NCBI RefSeq assembly: GCF_001858025.1
Contig: NZ_LZQD01000006.1
Coordinates: 70,232-134,231 of the forward strand
DNA: 64,000 nucleotides
Reading direction: 5' to 3'
DNA from: Trichormus sp. NMC-1
GTDB taxonomy: Bacteria; Cyanobacteriota; Cyanobacteriia; Cyanobacteriales; Nostocaceae
Positions 8,963-17,471 of the stretch are shown one piece after another. Every line of letters starts with the position of its first letter. Positions within the stretch are counted from its first letter, which is position 1. Both the position numbers and the translations under genes were made by a program. The notes below the pieces were generated by a model that searched no databases, was not told the origin of the DNA, and worked only from the letters and a program-made list of their open reading frames with translations.

Positions 8963-8999
8963 ATTGCAATTTCTCTTACTCCCTATTAGGGATTGAAAC
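8963..8999 (+). CRISPR. Stranded single CRISPR repeat (variant B)
   Basis: A perfect 37-bp variant-B repeat in the same orientation as the main array, 437 bp after the last array repeat. It is most likely the original distal end, separated by insertion of the small gene region at 8526-8962. Confidence 0.95.
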
Positions 9000-9192
9000 C
9001 ATAGTTTGTATCTATTACCTTTGCATCTTTACTTACGGAACACTACGCGAACGCAGTTCATTTAATCTAATTTCCTAGCATTGACCCTATTTACATCTCT
9101 TCGTGATAAAATGATAAAATTTATTTGCTAAGTGCAGAAATTAAGAGATTATGGAAATAATTACAGGTATTTCATAGAGGAAAATCTCACCC

Positions 9193-9657
9193 ATGAGTAA
9201 ATTATTAGATGAAGCCTTATCTCACCAAGTTGCACAAAGCATCAAAAGTAAAGCTAAAAAGCCTTTTGAAAATGCTTATAAAGCAGCTGTAGCAACCGAG
9301 GGTTCAAAGTATGTTCAAGGTTTTTTAGTATTTAGTGGTCAGCCATATAAACCTGTTGAACATGGTTGGATTGAGTTAGGTGATGTCATCATTGATCCCA
9401 CCTTTCCTTATTTGCAAAAAAACCATAAAGACCTTTGGTATTTTCCCGCGCAAAGCCTGACTGTCAAAAAGCTAAAAGCAATAATCGACGAATCAAAAGA
9501 AGATTATCCAGAAGATGATCCTTTGCCAATTTATGGTAAAGCACCTTATGAATATTATGGTGATGTGATGTTAGGTGATCACGAATATTTGGTAGCTTAT
9601 CAAGCTGCTGAAGTAAAATGTCGAGAAATTAATGGTTTAGAGAATGGGAAAAATTAA
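9193..9657 (+). CDS. Unknown protein with a transglutaminase-like HGW...DPT motif
   Basis: 154 residues, ATG preceded by AGAGGAA. YVQGFLVFSGQPYKPVEHGWIELGDVIIDPTFP recalls small papain/transglutaminase-like proteins in which the His of HxW and the Asp of IDPT complete a Cys-His-Asp triad. Their Cys usually lies in a C-(Y/F)-x-N-A motif. Here the corresponding position reads FENAYKAAV, with no Cys, so it may be an inactive relative. The middle is acidic (DESKEDYPEDDPLP). This assignment is pattern-based inference. A strong hairpin terminator follows, so the gene is probably monocistronic. Confidence 0.55.
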   Translation: MSKLLDEALSHQVAQSIKSKAKKPFENAYKAAVATEGSKYVQGFLVFSGQPYKPVEHGWIELGDVIIDPTFPYLQKNHKDLWYFPAQSLTVKKLKAIIDESKEDYPEDDPLPIYGKAPYEYYGDVMLGDHEYLVAYQAAEVKCREINGLENGKN

Positions 9658-9724
9658 CTTTAAGGAAATCACCGCAATATATAATTTTTCGTTTCCCTAA
9701 ATTATACTCTGATTTCAACCATAA

Positions 9725-9763
9725 TCCCTCCCTGCAACAGAGGAGGGAAAAAGACTTTTTTTT
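9725..9763 (+). terminator. Rho-independent terminator
   Basis: TCCCTCC, a 10-base loop and GGAGGGA form a seven-pair stem. An A-rich stretch and an eight-T run follow, about 70 bases after the preceding gene. Confidence 0.7.
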
Positions 9764-9795
9764 AAATAGCTACAAATTTAATTGTGTGTTAAAAA

Positions 9796-10194
9796 CTAAT
9801 AGGATTTTCCATCACTACCAAAGTATTCTCGATAGCTACAAATTTTATTATCTCGCACATCAAAAGCAACTGCAACTCGATTTTTGTAAGCTTTTCCCAA
9901 TAAATTTCCTTCATCCCGAAATTCAAAAATAACTGTTTTTTCGTTGCTAGTAATGCTATCTAGAGAAGCCAACTTTAAACCATTTTCAAAAGCTTGAGAA
10001 ACATATTCAAAAAATTCTTTTGCTCTTTCTTTACCTTGATTTAACCCGTGAAATTTTCCCATTGGGAACCAAAAGGTAAAATCATCTGTAGTCATATCTA
10101 AAAATGTTTGCCATTCACCAGTTGCTAATCCATGAGTAAAATGTGCAAATGCTTGTTTAGCAACTTTTAAAGTGTTTTCTACTTCTGTTGTCAT
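9796..10194 (-). CDS. SnoaL/NTF2-like domain protein
   Basis: 132 residues, about the length of a single NTF2-fold cone. Visible family features are an N-terminal helix (AKQAFAHFTHGLATGEWQTFLDMTTDDFTFWFPMG), GLNQGKERAKEFFEYV, and the C-terminal beta strands VIFEFRDEGNLLGKAYKNRVAVAFDVRDNKICSYREYFG. SnoaL-like proteins range from polyketide cyclases to isomerases and ligand-binding proteins; the substrate cannot be inferred. The genes either side are unrelated. It probably acts as a soluble dimer. Confidence 0.75.
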   Translation of the reverse strand: MTTEVENTLKVAKQAFAHFTHGLATGEWQTFLDMTTDDFTFWFPMGKFHGLNQGKERAKEFFEYVSQAFENGLKLASLDSITSNEKTVIFEFRDEGNLLGKAYKNRVAVAFDVRDNKICSYREYFGSDGKSY

Positions 10195-10230
10195 CTGCTG
10201 TCCCTAACCGGATTTTTGGCAAGATCGATT

Positions 10231-10270
10231 TTGAGTAAAAATGAGTAAAAATGAGTAAAAATGAGTAAAA
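10231..10270. repeat. Tandem decamer ATGAGTAAAA, four copies
   Basis: Four consecutive 10-base units, the first beginning with T instead of A, upstream of the SnoaL-like gene. A partial unit follows, and the gap to hisS also carries HIP1-type GCGATCGC sites. Confidence 0.85.
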
Positions 10271-10445
10271 AATTTGAGTAAATAAAAGAAGCGATCGCTG
10301 TTCCGTTATCGATGTGCGATCGCTCTAATGAATTGACACCTAGCCAAAGGAATCAATCACAAGCATTATATCGCGCATACTGCCATATTCGGGTGCAGTG
10401 TTAACCCCTTCAGGTGTCTCACCCCACATCTACCTCTAATTTAAC

Positions 10446-11831
10446 TTAAACAAGCCTACGTTTAACTTCTGTGGCTAAATCTACTAAAGCCACTTCTACT
10501 TGTTCACCACTTTTCAAATCCTTCAATGATGATTTTTCGGCTGCGGCTTCATCAGCACCAATAATTACACAAAATTGAATTCCTTGTTTATCTGCTGCTT
10601 GAAATTGTTTACCCAAAGGACGTTTTTCAAAGTTAGTCACAACATTAATTCCTGCTTGACGCAATTGTTGTGATACCTTTAAATAAACAGGCATTAAATC
10701 CTCTTGCATATTCACTACTACAACTTGGGTAGGTGTGGCAGATAATGTATTAAGAATACCCGCTTTTAACAACCGACTAATTAACCGAGTCAAGCCGATA
10801 GAAATACCCACACCAGGCATTTTTTCCCCTAAAAACATCCCCACTAATTCCTCATATCTGCCACCTGAACAGATACTACCTAAAGCTTCATGTCCTATAA
10901 GACTAGTTTCGTAAACCGTGCCAGTATAATAATTTAAACCACGAGCAATAGATAAATCAATACAGAAACGTTTTTCGGAAACTCCTAAATTTCTAACTCC
11001 ATTAATTACCGTTTCTAATTCACTTACTCCTAAATTGAATTGCTCTGATTCTGATCTTCTAGCTAGGTATTTGAGTTGATCTAAAGTACCAACAACGCTA
11101 TTATCAATTTTAATAAACTCAATAATTTTCTCTGTTTGTTCAAAAGAAATACCTTCTTTTTCTAACTCTGATTCAACCTTAGCTTCTCCAATTTTTTCCA
11201 GATTATCAATAATGCCAATACAGGCTTTTATTTGATTTTCTGCAACTCCCACTGACTGAAAAAAACCAGTAAGAATTTTTCTGTTATTGATGCGAATGAC
11301 AAAATCACCGATATTAATTGCTTCAAAAATTTCGGTGATAATTGCAGGCATTTGGGCATCATATAACAAGCTGAGTTTACCACGAGCCACCACATCAATA
11401 TCACATTGACGGAATTGCCGAAAACGTCCATCTTTTGCCCGTTCTCCCCGAAAAACCATATCCATTTGATAACGAGCAAAGGGAAAAGTTAATTCATTTA
11501 AGTGACGGGCAATATAAGCCGCAAAGGGAACAGTTTGATCAAATTTTAAAGCTCTTGCTTCCGAACCAGTTTCGCCGGATTTATCCTTTTCTGCTTGGCG
11601 ATTTGGCGGTAAAATAGGCTCAATGCCATATATTATGTTATCACCTTGATTGCCCTTTGCTTGCAGCACTTCCAAGCGTTCAACGGCTGGGGTTTCAATA
11701 GGTGTAAAACCATAGCTTTCAAATACACGCCGAATTATATCAAGTAAATATACTTCTAAACGCTTTTCGCTGGGCAGAAATTCAGGAAAACCGCTAGGAG
11801 TAGAAAAATTTATTTTGTCGCTTTTTGTCAT
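10446..11831 (-). CDS. hisS: Histidyl-tRNA synthetase
   Basis: 461 residues. Class II synthetase signatures are clear. Motif 2 is in FRGERAKDGRFRQFRQCDIDVV (about residues 127-148). The histidine-binding ARGLNYYTGTVYE is at about 297-309, and motif 3 is PGVGISIGLTRL. A C-terminal anticodon-binding domain follows (VVVVNMQEDLMPVYLKVSQQLRQAG ... VEVALVDL). It charges tRNA-His in the cytoplasm. The spacing and the ERAKDGR loop are closer to the eukaryote/archaeal-like bacterial HisS branch than to the E. coli branch, which is an impression rather than a measurement. The gene appears to stand alone. Confidence 0.95.
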   Translation of the reverse strand: MTKSDKINFSTPSGFPEFLPSEKRLEVYLLDIIRRVFESYGFTPIETPAVERLEVLQAKGNQGDNIIYGIEPILPPNRQAEKDKSGETGSEARALKFDQTVPFAAYIARHLNELTFPFARYQMDMVFRGERAKDGRFRQFRQCDIDVVARGKLSLLYDAQMPAIITEIFEAINIGDFVIRINNRKILTGFFQSVGVAENQIKACIGIIDNLEKIGEAKVESELEKEGISFEQTEKIIEFIKIDNSVVGTLDQLKYLARRSESEQFNLGVSELETVINGVRNLGVSEKRFCIDLSIARGLNYYTGTVYETSLIGHEALGSICSGGRYEELVGMFLGEKMPGVGISIGLTRLISRLLKAGILNTLSATPTQVVVVNMQEDLMPVYLKVSQQLRQAGINVVTNFEKRPLGKQFQAADKQGIQFCVIIGADEAAAEKSSLKDLKSGEQVEVALVDLATEVKRRLV

Positions 11832-12091
11832 GCCTATACCTTGTCAAGTTGCAATTTTGGATATATTGCAATCCTACATTAAACAACTTGGGGAGTTACA
11901 GGCAAGATTTACTATGAAAAAAGAAAGCAGGAGATGCCCGACTTATTTATAAAGTTTGGGTAAAGTTATTGTTTATTTTAGTTATTTTTCTAGTTAAGTA
12001 ATTATCCTGATGTAGTTAGTAGCAAATAAAGAATGTGTAACTTGATATAACCAGGTTACTTAAACTCTAAGTTTGACACAGTACTAAAAAA

Positions 12092-12199
12092 ATATCAGCA
12101 GCTGAACAGCGGGTAGTTGTTAAAGTTACCAGTTTGTATAATTTAAGTCCCCATTGGGAAGAATTAGCACAGTTAGCAGGTGTTAAGTCAGGCAAGTAA
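12092..12199 (+). pseudogene. Short coding-like remnant of unknown origin
   Basis: The frame reads ISAAEQRVVVKVTSLYNLS then PHWEELAQLAGVKSGK and a stop. It has protein-like composition but no start codon and no recognisable partner, so it is probably the tail of a decayed gene. The family is not identified. Confidence 0.3.
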
Positions 12200-12529
12200 G
12201 TGTTCGCATTTACTGAGTTGTTATTGTAACACGCAACTCATCATCGTCAATAGAAAAGGTAAACAACTACCCGACACCATTAGTGGCTTACTATCAATGC
12301 AATCTTCGGGGTTTGTGAAATTTGGATGTAGAATCTTGACAAAAGAGGTAGAAATAATGGATACTTACTTAATAACACTGAGATCAACAAGTAAAGCTAT
12401 ACTAAAAAGTAACTAAACCTGTTAATGTTGAACTTCTTGAAAAATTCCTTTTGTCGGGATTACCTGAAAAAAGTTTTTTAAAGAAAGAAAGCGTGCTTAA
12501 AAGTAAAATTTTTCACACATAAATCTGGT

Positions 12530-12660
12530 TAAGTAGGTGGACGGGGAAAAACAGAAATATGTAACGAAAAGTAAAATTGGCTCAAAACCTCTTCCCTGTT
12601 CCCTATTCCCTGTTCCCTGTTCCCTTGTCATAACGACAATTTTCAACGCCAACCTACTTA
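12530..12660. mobile_element. MITE-like element, TAAGTAGGT family, complete copy
   Basis: 131 bp beginning TAAGTAGGT and ending ACCTACTTA. The inside carries heptamers related to GGGAACA. The same outer sequences (GTTGGCG, GTCGTTATGACAAGGGAACA, TTTTCGTTACATATTTC) recur at 49412-49527 and partly at 27608 and 44076. The palindromic TA-ended termini suggest TA-target mobilisation by a Tc1/mariner/IS630-type transposase; none is encoded here. Confidence 0.75.
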
Positions 12661-12732
12661 GTTATATCAAGTGATTGTTTTCTTTACATTAAGAAATCAA
12701 TTTGTATCTCCAATCAACGAGGATAACAACGA

Positions 12733-13488
12733 ATGAAGTACAAGATTAAATCCGCTTTTCAAAAGTTTGCTAATACGGCAATAACTCTATCTGGAGTTAT
12801 GACTGCTGCCGGTATCACTCTGTCAGCCCAATCTGCTCAAGCACTGAATATATCATTTTCTACTACAAATTTTAGCCAAGTTACTGGTGTTGTTAAAAAC
12901 AATGCATCTCCGAGTACAGTAATTAACACACAAGCTTCACCGAACGGATTCGGTAATGTATTTACAAGCAATTTTCTACTCATAGGTGCGAATACTACCA
13001 ACGCAAACATACCTAATGACTCCTTAGTAAATAATAATAGTGACGCCAGAAGTAATATTTTTGCCGTTTCTGCTGCTGATGCTGCTCAACCAATTACAAT
13101 GACCTTTAATTGGGCATTTAATGGTAACGCCACAGGAGTCACCAATGATGCTGATAGCTTCCTTATAAGAATCATTGGTCCGACTAGTAGAACATTTTTT
13201 CAGAGAACTACTGATCCGAATGACACTATCCCTGGTTATGGTTCTGGAATTAACGAAATAGCAACTGTCACTCCACTTGGAACAGCTGGAAATTACCGAA
13301 TACAAATCTCTTTAAATGAAAATCTCAGTACTAACAGTTCCGCAGCAGGTTTCAACAACATTAACATTTCCTCCACCCCTGTTCCCTTTGGATTTTCCAC
13401 AAATATGAGTTTGCTAGTATTTGGTGGGATGTTTTACGGTATGAATAAACTGAAAAAAAAGATGGCGGTAAAAAAGTTTCAGGCGTAA
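12733..13488 (+). CDS. Exported protein with cyanobacterial exosortase (PEP-CTERM-like) sorting tail
   Basis: 251 residues. An N-terminal signal peptide ends near SAQSAQALN (about residues 30-38). The body is rich in Asn, Thr and Ser with beta-strand character. The C-terminus has TPVPFGFSTN, a hydrophobic helix (MSLLVFGGMFYGM) and a basic end (NKLKKKMAVKK). That is the PFxFS-type variant of the PEP-CTERM signal processed by cyanobacterial exosortases. The protein is therefore probably exported, cleaved and released or anchored at the cell surface or matrix. Its biological role is unknown. A strong terminator lies about 300 bases downstream. Confidence 0.8.
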   Translation: MKYKIKSAFQKFANTAITLSGVMTAAGITLSAQSAQALNISFSTTNFSQVTGVVKNNASPSTVINTQASPNGFGNVFTSNFLLIGANTTNANIPNDSLVNNNSDARSNIFAVSAADAAQPITMTFNWAFNGNATGVTNDADSFLIRIIGPTSRTFFQRTTDPNDTIPGYGSGINEIATVTPLGTAGNYRIQISLNENLSTNSSAAGFNNINISSTPVPFGFSTNMSLLVFGGMFYGMNKLKKKMAVKKFQA

Positions 13489-13559
13489 AGATAGAAAACA
13501 ATACTCGTGGGTTTAGGTTTTATACCATTTCTTTATGAGGATGCGCTTTATTGCCGGAT

Positions 13560-13596
13560 GTAGAGACGTTACATGAGTAGGGATTCTCGTCTCTAC
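13560..13596. repeat. GTAGAGACG...CGTCTCTAC palindrome, copy with long loop
   Basis: Nine-base arms GTAGAGACG and CGTCTCTAC flank a 19-base loop. It is related to the tighter palindromes at 20008-20037 and 29080-29109. It lies in the 387-base gap 13489-13875, which otherwise holds only the terminator below. Confidence 0.7.
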
Positions 13597-13788
13597 GGCA
13601 TTTATTTAGCGCAATTTTACACAGAATTGGTATTAGCCCCCAACACACCCATAAATCGGGGGCTAAATTTCTCAAACTCCCCTTAACAAGGTGAGTAAAT
13701 GTAATGTTTCGCTGGAAACAGAATTGACGTTTAAAGACTGTAAAACTTCCATAACTTTTGCTCAGGTTAAATTAAAAACCAACCCTAC

Positions 13789-13820
13789 GACGGAAACATC
13801 ATGATTCCGTCTTTTTTTTT
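13789..13820 (+). terminator. Strong Rho-independent terminator
   Basis: GACGGAA, a nine-base loop and TTCCGTC form a perfect stem, followed by nine T residues. Confidence 0.85.
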
Positions 13821-13875
13821 AGCAACTTTTTTGATTTTACTCTGTATAAGTCCTAGTCAATAAGACTGAGAAAAT

Positions 13876-14331
13876 TTATATTGACTTCACTCTTTCTTCT
13901 TGAATAAAAGTGCGTTGGTAAATTTGGTCATTTTTAAACCAGTGCCAAGTGCGAGCGCGATAGTTATTATCTGGACTAATTTGAATCATTTCATATAAAT
14001 ACATATCTGCTGGAAATTGTTTATAACCGAACCACAAAATAACGGTTGAATCATCAACTTCCCAGGCTCTACCTTGAATACGTTCGGTGTCAAACCAGAG
14101 TTTTTTATCTTGATATGTCCCTGGAAATTGATGTTCTTCTTTTTTACCATTTTCCCAGGTATAACGATTGATTTGATAGTAAGAATACTCGCTATTTTCA
14201 GGAAACTGACAACTTAAATGAGATTGATGACTGTCAAGGATTTTTCCTGTTGTATCAACTAGGGTATAAGTTCCCACCCATTCACCTTCATGACGAGCTA
14301 AAACAGGCATTTCTAAACGAATATTAAACAT
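13876..14331 (-). CDS. Conserved cyanobacterial beta-barrel (calycin-like, possibly DUF3598) protein
   Basis: 151 residues. The opening MPVLARHEGEWVGTYTLVDTTG, with its G-x-W at the first strand, and alternating strands (HLSCQFPEN, YYQINRYTW, KLWFDTERIQGRAWEVDDSTVILWFGY, YEMIQISP, RARTWHWFK) suggest a lipocalin-type barrel. I associate this with DUF3598-like proteins, but the family name is uncertain. A ligand is not known. The true start may be the internal MPVLARHEG (Met8). It lies 82 bases downstream of the aldehyde dehydrogenase on the same strand and may share its transcript. Confidence 0.6.
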   Translation of the reverse strand: MFNIRLEMPVLARHEGEWVGTYTLVDTTGKILDSHQSHLSCQFPENSEYSYYQINRYTWENGKKEEHQFPGTYQDKKLWFDTERIQGRAWEVDDSTVILWFGYKQFPADMYLYEMIQISPDNNYRARTWHWFKNDQIYQRTFIQEERVKSI

Positions 14332-14413
14332 AATTAGTCATTAGTCATTGGTCATTGAGAAAAGGCTACAGGGAGAAGTTTTTTAATTTTTAATTCTTAA
14401 TTTTTAATTGTTC

Positions 14414-15835
14414 CTATTCTCCATCATTAAACCACCAAGGGTCTTTATTGGTGTTGGTTTTAATCAAAAAGGCTTTTTTTCGCATGAATTTTTTAAACTT
14501 TGCTGCACCCATGTACGAAGCTCCTAAACCAGAAAATTTAAAGGCGTTTTTCTCTCCTTCGGGCATCATAGCTGTTAAACCTGCATCATTAATACTAATA
14601 GCACCGACATCTATTTGTCTAGCAACTGCTAAGGCTAATTCTTCTGATTCAGAAAATACAGATGCACTCAATCCATAAATAGAATCATTTGCTAAATCTA
14701 TTGCTTCTTCTACTGTAGAAAAAGACATCACTGGCATAATCGGACTAAATGTTTCTTCAGTCATGATTTTCATGGAATGATTCACCTCAGTCATAACTGT
14801 GGGACGACACCACCAACCACCACCTAATTCTTCCACTTTACCACCACAGTGAATTACTGCTCCTTTGGATATTGCATCTTGTAGATGTTCGTTAATAATT
14901 GCGGCTTGGTTTTCAGAAATGATTGGACCAATTTCACCATTTTCTAATTTTGGATATGCTAATTGTAAGCGAGAAGCTTTAACTACCAATTGATGATAAA
15001 ATTCTTCAAAGATAGATTCAGCTACATAAATCCTTTCTATTGATGAACAAGACTGTCCGGTGTTAATAACAGAACTCCATAAAATTGCTGAAGTTGCTAA
15101 ATCTAAATTAGCTGATTCTAAAACAATAGCTGGGTCTTTTCCTCCTAATTCTAAGAACGCAGGAATAAAATTTCTAGCTGCGGCTTCTGCAACTACACGA
15201 CCAGTTTCAACGCTGCCTGTAAAACAGATTAAATCTACCTCTTCAATTAAAGCTGCTCCTATTTGTCCCGCTCCTTCAACAAAATTTAACACATCGCGTA
15301 ATTGAGGAACAGTATTAAGTGCAGTTATTAATGGTGCTACAAAACGAGGAGTAATTTCGCTGGGTTTGACTATGACAGCACAACCTGCTAGTAGAGCAGG
15401 AATTGTTTCAATTGTAGACAGCAAAAGGGGAAAGTTCCAAGGACTAATTATGCCTACTAATGAATAAGGAACGGCAGTTTGTTGTAAGGCTATAAATGAA
15501 ATAGATGTATTTTTGGCATTTTCTTGTAATAACTGGGGGGCTAAATTACACCATCTATCAATATTAGAAATAAAAGAGTTAATCTCTAATTCTGATGTTG
15601 ATAATCTGCCTGTATCATTTACCAATGCATCTGTTAGCTGTTTACGTCCAGATAATATAGCTTGCTTCCACTGTTGTAAAGCTTCAATTCTGCCATCAAT
15701 ACCCAATTCGTGCCAATGAATTTGTCCTCTGCGAAGACGGTGACACTGCTGGGATAGTAGCTTGGGAGGTGGTGGGATAATGACGTAATCAAATTTCCCG
15801 GTGCGAGGGTTGCGGATTTCTATAGGTTTTGTCAT
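14414..15835 (-). CDS. NAD(P)-dependent aldehyde dehydrogenase
   Basis: 473 residues of the ALDH superfamily. Visible motifs are the N-terminal cofactor region SPWNFPLLLSTIETIPALLAGCAVIVKPSE, FTGSVETGR (glycine motif), FLELGGKDPAIVL with the general-base Glu, and GQSCSSIERIYV with the catalytic Cys. It oxidises an aldehyde to its acid; the substrate is not evident. It resembles the succinate-semialdehyde/coniferyl-aldehyde-type branch with a lysine-rich C-terminus (KKFMRKKAFLIKTNTN). The gene is transcribed divergently from the ICL/PEPM protein at 16083. No operator was recognised in the 247-base gap. Confidence 0.9.
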   Translation of the reverse strand: MTKPIEIRNPRTGKFDYVIIPPPPKLLSQQCHRLRRGQIHWHELGIDGRIEALQQWKQAILSGRKQLTDALVNDTGRLSTSELEINSFISNIDRWCNLAPQLLQENAKNTSISFIALQQTAVPYSLVGIISPWNFPLLLSTIETIPALLAGCAVIVKPSEITPRFVAPLITALNTVPQLRDVLNFVEGAGQIGAALIEEVDLICFTGSVETGRVVAEAAARNFIPAFLELGGKDPAIVLESANLDLATSAILWSSVINTGQSCSSIERIYVAESIFEEFYHQLVVKASRLQLAYPKLENGEIGPIISENQAAIINEHLQDAISKGAVIHCGGKVEELGGGWWCRPTVMTEVNHSMKIMTEETFSPIMPVMSFSTVEEAIDLANDSIYGLSASVFSESEELALAVARQIDVGAISINDAGLTAMMPEGEKNAFKFSGLGASYMGAAKFKKFMRKKAFLIKTNTNKDPWWFNDGE

Positions 15836-16082
15836 TGGTAATTAGTCATTGGTAATTAGTCAAATTATCTCTAATTTAGCTAGGTATTCAATAGTTAATT
15901 ATTTTGGATAAAGTGTTTGTGATTTATTTCTCCCTCAAGCATAGTATTAGGGGGGGTAATAGACAACTCTGATAAAACGTCAAGTCGCTTCTCTACGAGA
16001 CGCTGCGCGAACGCTCCAATTAAAAAAAAAGTCAATACACTATTTACGGTATTCTCAAAATAATACATTTATTATTGCTTGT

Positions 16083-16946
16083 ATGTCTTATTGTCAAAAA
16101 CTACGGGAATTACTCGCACGTCCTGAAATTATCGTTATTCCCGGTGTTTATGACTGTTTGAGTGCAAAGTTGGTAGAGAAAGCAGGATTTGATGTTGCTG
16201 CTACCAGCGGTTTTGGGATTGCGGCTTCTACGCTGGGTTTACCTGATTACGGGTTTCTGACTGCTACAGAAATGCTGTATAGTGTAGGGCGAATTGCTCA
16301 GTCAATTAATATACCGTTAATTGCTGATTGTGATACGGGCTATGGTAACGCTTTAAATGTGATGCGAACTGTGAAGGATGCGGTACAGTTGGGGTTAGCT
16401 GGGGTAATTTTGGAAGATCAAGAATGGCCAAAAAAGTGTGGTCATTTTGAGGGTAAGCGAGTAATTCCCATGACAGAACACGCGGGAAAAATTCGTGCTG
16501 CGGTGGAAGCAAGGGGTGATAGTGGGTTGGTAATTATTGCGAGAACAGATGCACGCGCACCTTTAGGCTTAGAGGAAGCGATCGCTCGTGGACAATCATA
16601 CATCAATGCCGGCGCAGATGTCTTGTTTGTGGAAGCACCCCAATCTGTGGGAGAATTACAAACCATAGCCGCAGCTTTCCCTGATGTGCCGTTGGTAGCT
16701 AATATTGTAGAAGGTGGGAAAACACCCGAAATTTCCGTAGATGAATTACAAAAATTAGGTTTTAAAATTGTCTTTTTCCCCCTAACTGCACTCATGGCTG
16801 TAACTGAAGTCATGAGTAGTTGTTTCCGTCACCTGAAAGAACAGGAAAACACAGCTAATTTTCCTGGTTTGATGAATTTTAGAAATTTTCAAGAACTCAT
16901 GGATGTTCCCAAATATCTGCAAATTGAAAAGCAGTATCAAGAATGA
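16083..16946 (+). CDS. Isocitrate lyase/PEP mutase family protein (2-methylisocitrate lyase-like)
   Basis: 287 residues with the (beta/alpha)8 ICL/PEPM superfamily pattern: VIPGVYDCLSAKLVEKAGF at the N-terminus, LIADCDTGYGN with the metal-binding Asp pair, and LEDQEWPKKCGHFEGK carrying the KKCGH catalytic-loop motif. IIARTDAR follows, and then DVLFVEAPQS. Members cleave or form C-C or C-P bonds on 2-oxo or isocitrate-like acids (methylisocitrate lyase, oxaloacetate hydrolase, phosphonopyruvate enzymes). The exact reaction cannot be fixed from sequence. It is divergent from the ALDH gene, and the next gene in the same direction is an alpha/beta hydrolase. Confidence 0.85.
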   Translation: MSYCQKLRELLARPEIIVIPGVYDCLSAKLVEKAGFDVAATSGFGIAASTLGLPDYGFLTATEMLYSVGRIAQSINIPLIADCDTGYGNALNVMRTVKDAVQLGLAGVILEDQEWPKKCGHFEGKRVIPMTEHAGKIRAAVEARGDSGLVIIARTDARAPLGLEEAIARGQSYINAGADVLFVEAPQSVGELQTIAAAFPDVPLVANIVEGGKTPEISVDELQKLGFKIVFFPLTALMAVTEVMSSCFRHLKEQENTANFPGLMNFRNFQELMDVPKYLQIEKQYQE

Positions 16947-16954
16947 GTTGATAA

Positions 16955-17106
16955 TAGGTGATTGGGCGTTAAAAAATATAATATAAACCTAACCCCCAAC
17001 CCCCTTCCCTACCAGGGAAGGGGGAGTCAAAGCCTCTCCCCTTGTAGGGGAGAGGTTTGGAGAGAGGTTTTATATTTAATTGTGCCAAGCTACTTAGGTG
17101 ATTGGG
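16955..17106. repeat. C/G-tract repeat element between 12-bp direct repeats
   Basis: TAGGTGATTGGG occurs at 16955-16966 and again at 17095-17106. Between them lies a common cyanobacterial interspersed sequence (AACCCCCAACCCCCTTCCCT ... CTCCCCTTGTAGGGGAGAGG, then TTTGGAGAGAGG) with nested hairpins. The arrangement looks like an insertion with a 12-bp target duplication. Confidence 0.5.
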
Positions 17107-17111
17107 AAAAC

Positions 17112-17415
<304 letters not shown>

Positions 17416-17471
17416 TCTTCAAAATTACGCCTTTTATATGAGGCTGTTGCATTCCCAAATAGGAAAATAAA

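Larger units (their letters stand above)
11832..12732. other. 900-base gap with remnants and a mini-element
   Basis: No intact gene is supported. It holds a short degenerate coding-like stretch (12092-12199), a full mini-element (12530-12660) and otherwise AT-rich unassigned sequence, including the promoter region of the exported protein gene at 12733. Confidence 0.5.

Noticed and set aside
5744-9657. Search for cas genes next to the array, including the 104- and 154-residue genes
   Set aside because: Neither has Cas1, Cas2, Cas6 or effector motifs; no cas function can be assigned.
12180-12416. 78-residue plus-strand frame upstream of the exported-protein gene
   Set aside because: Composition is not protein-like, there is no ribosome binding site, and the region holds decayed sequence.
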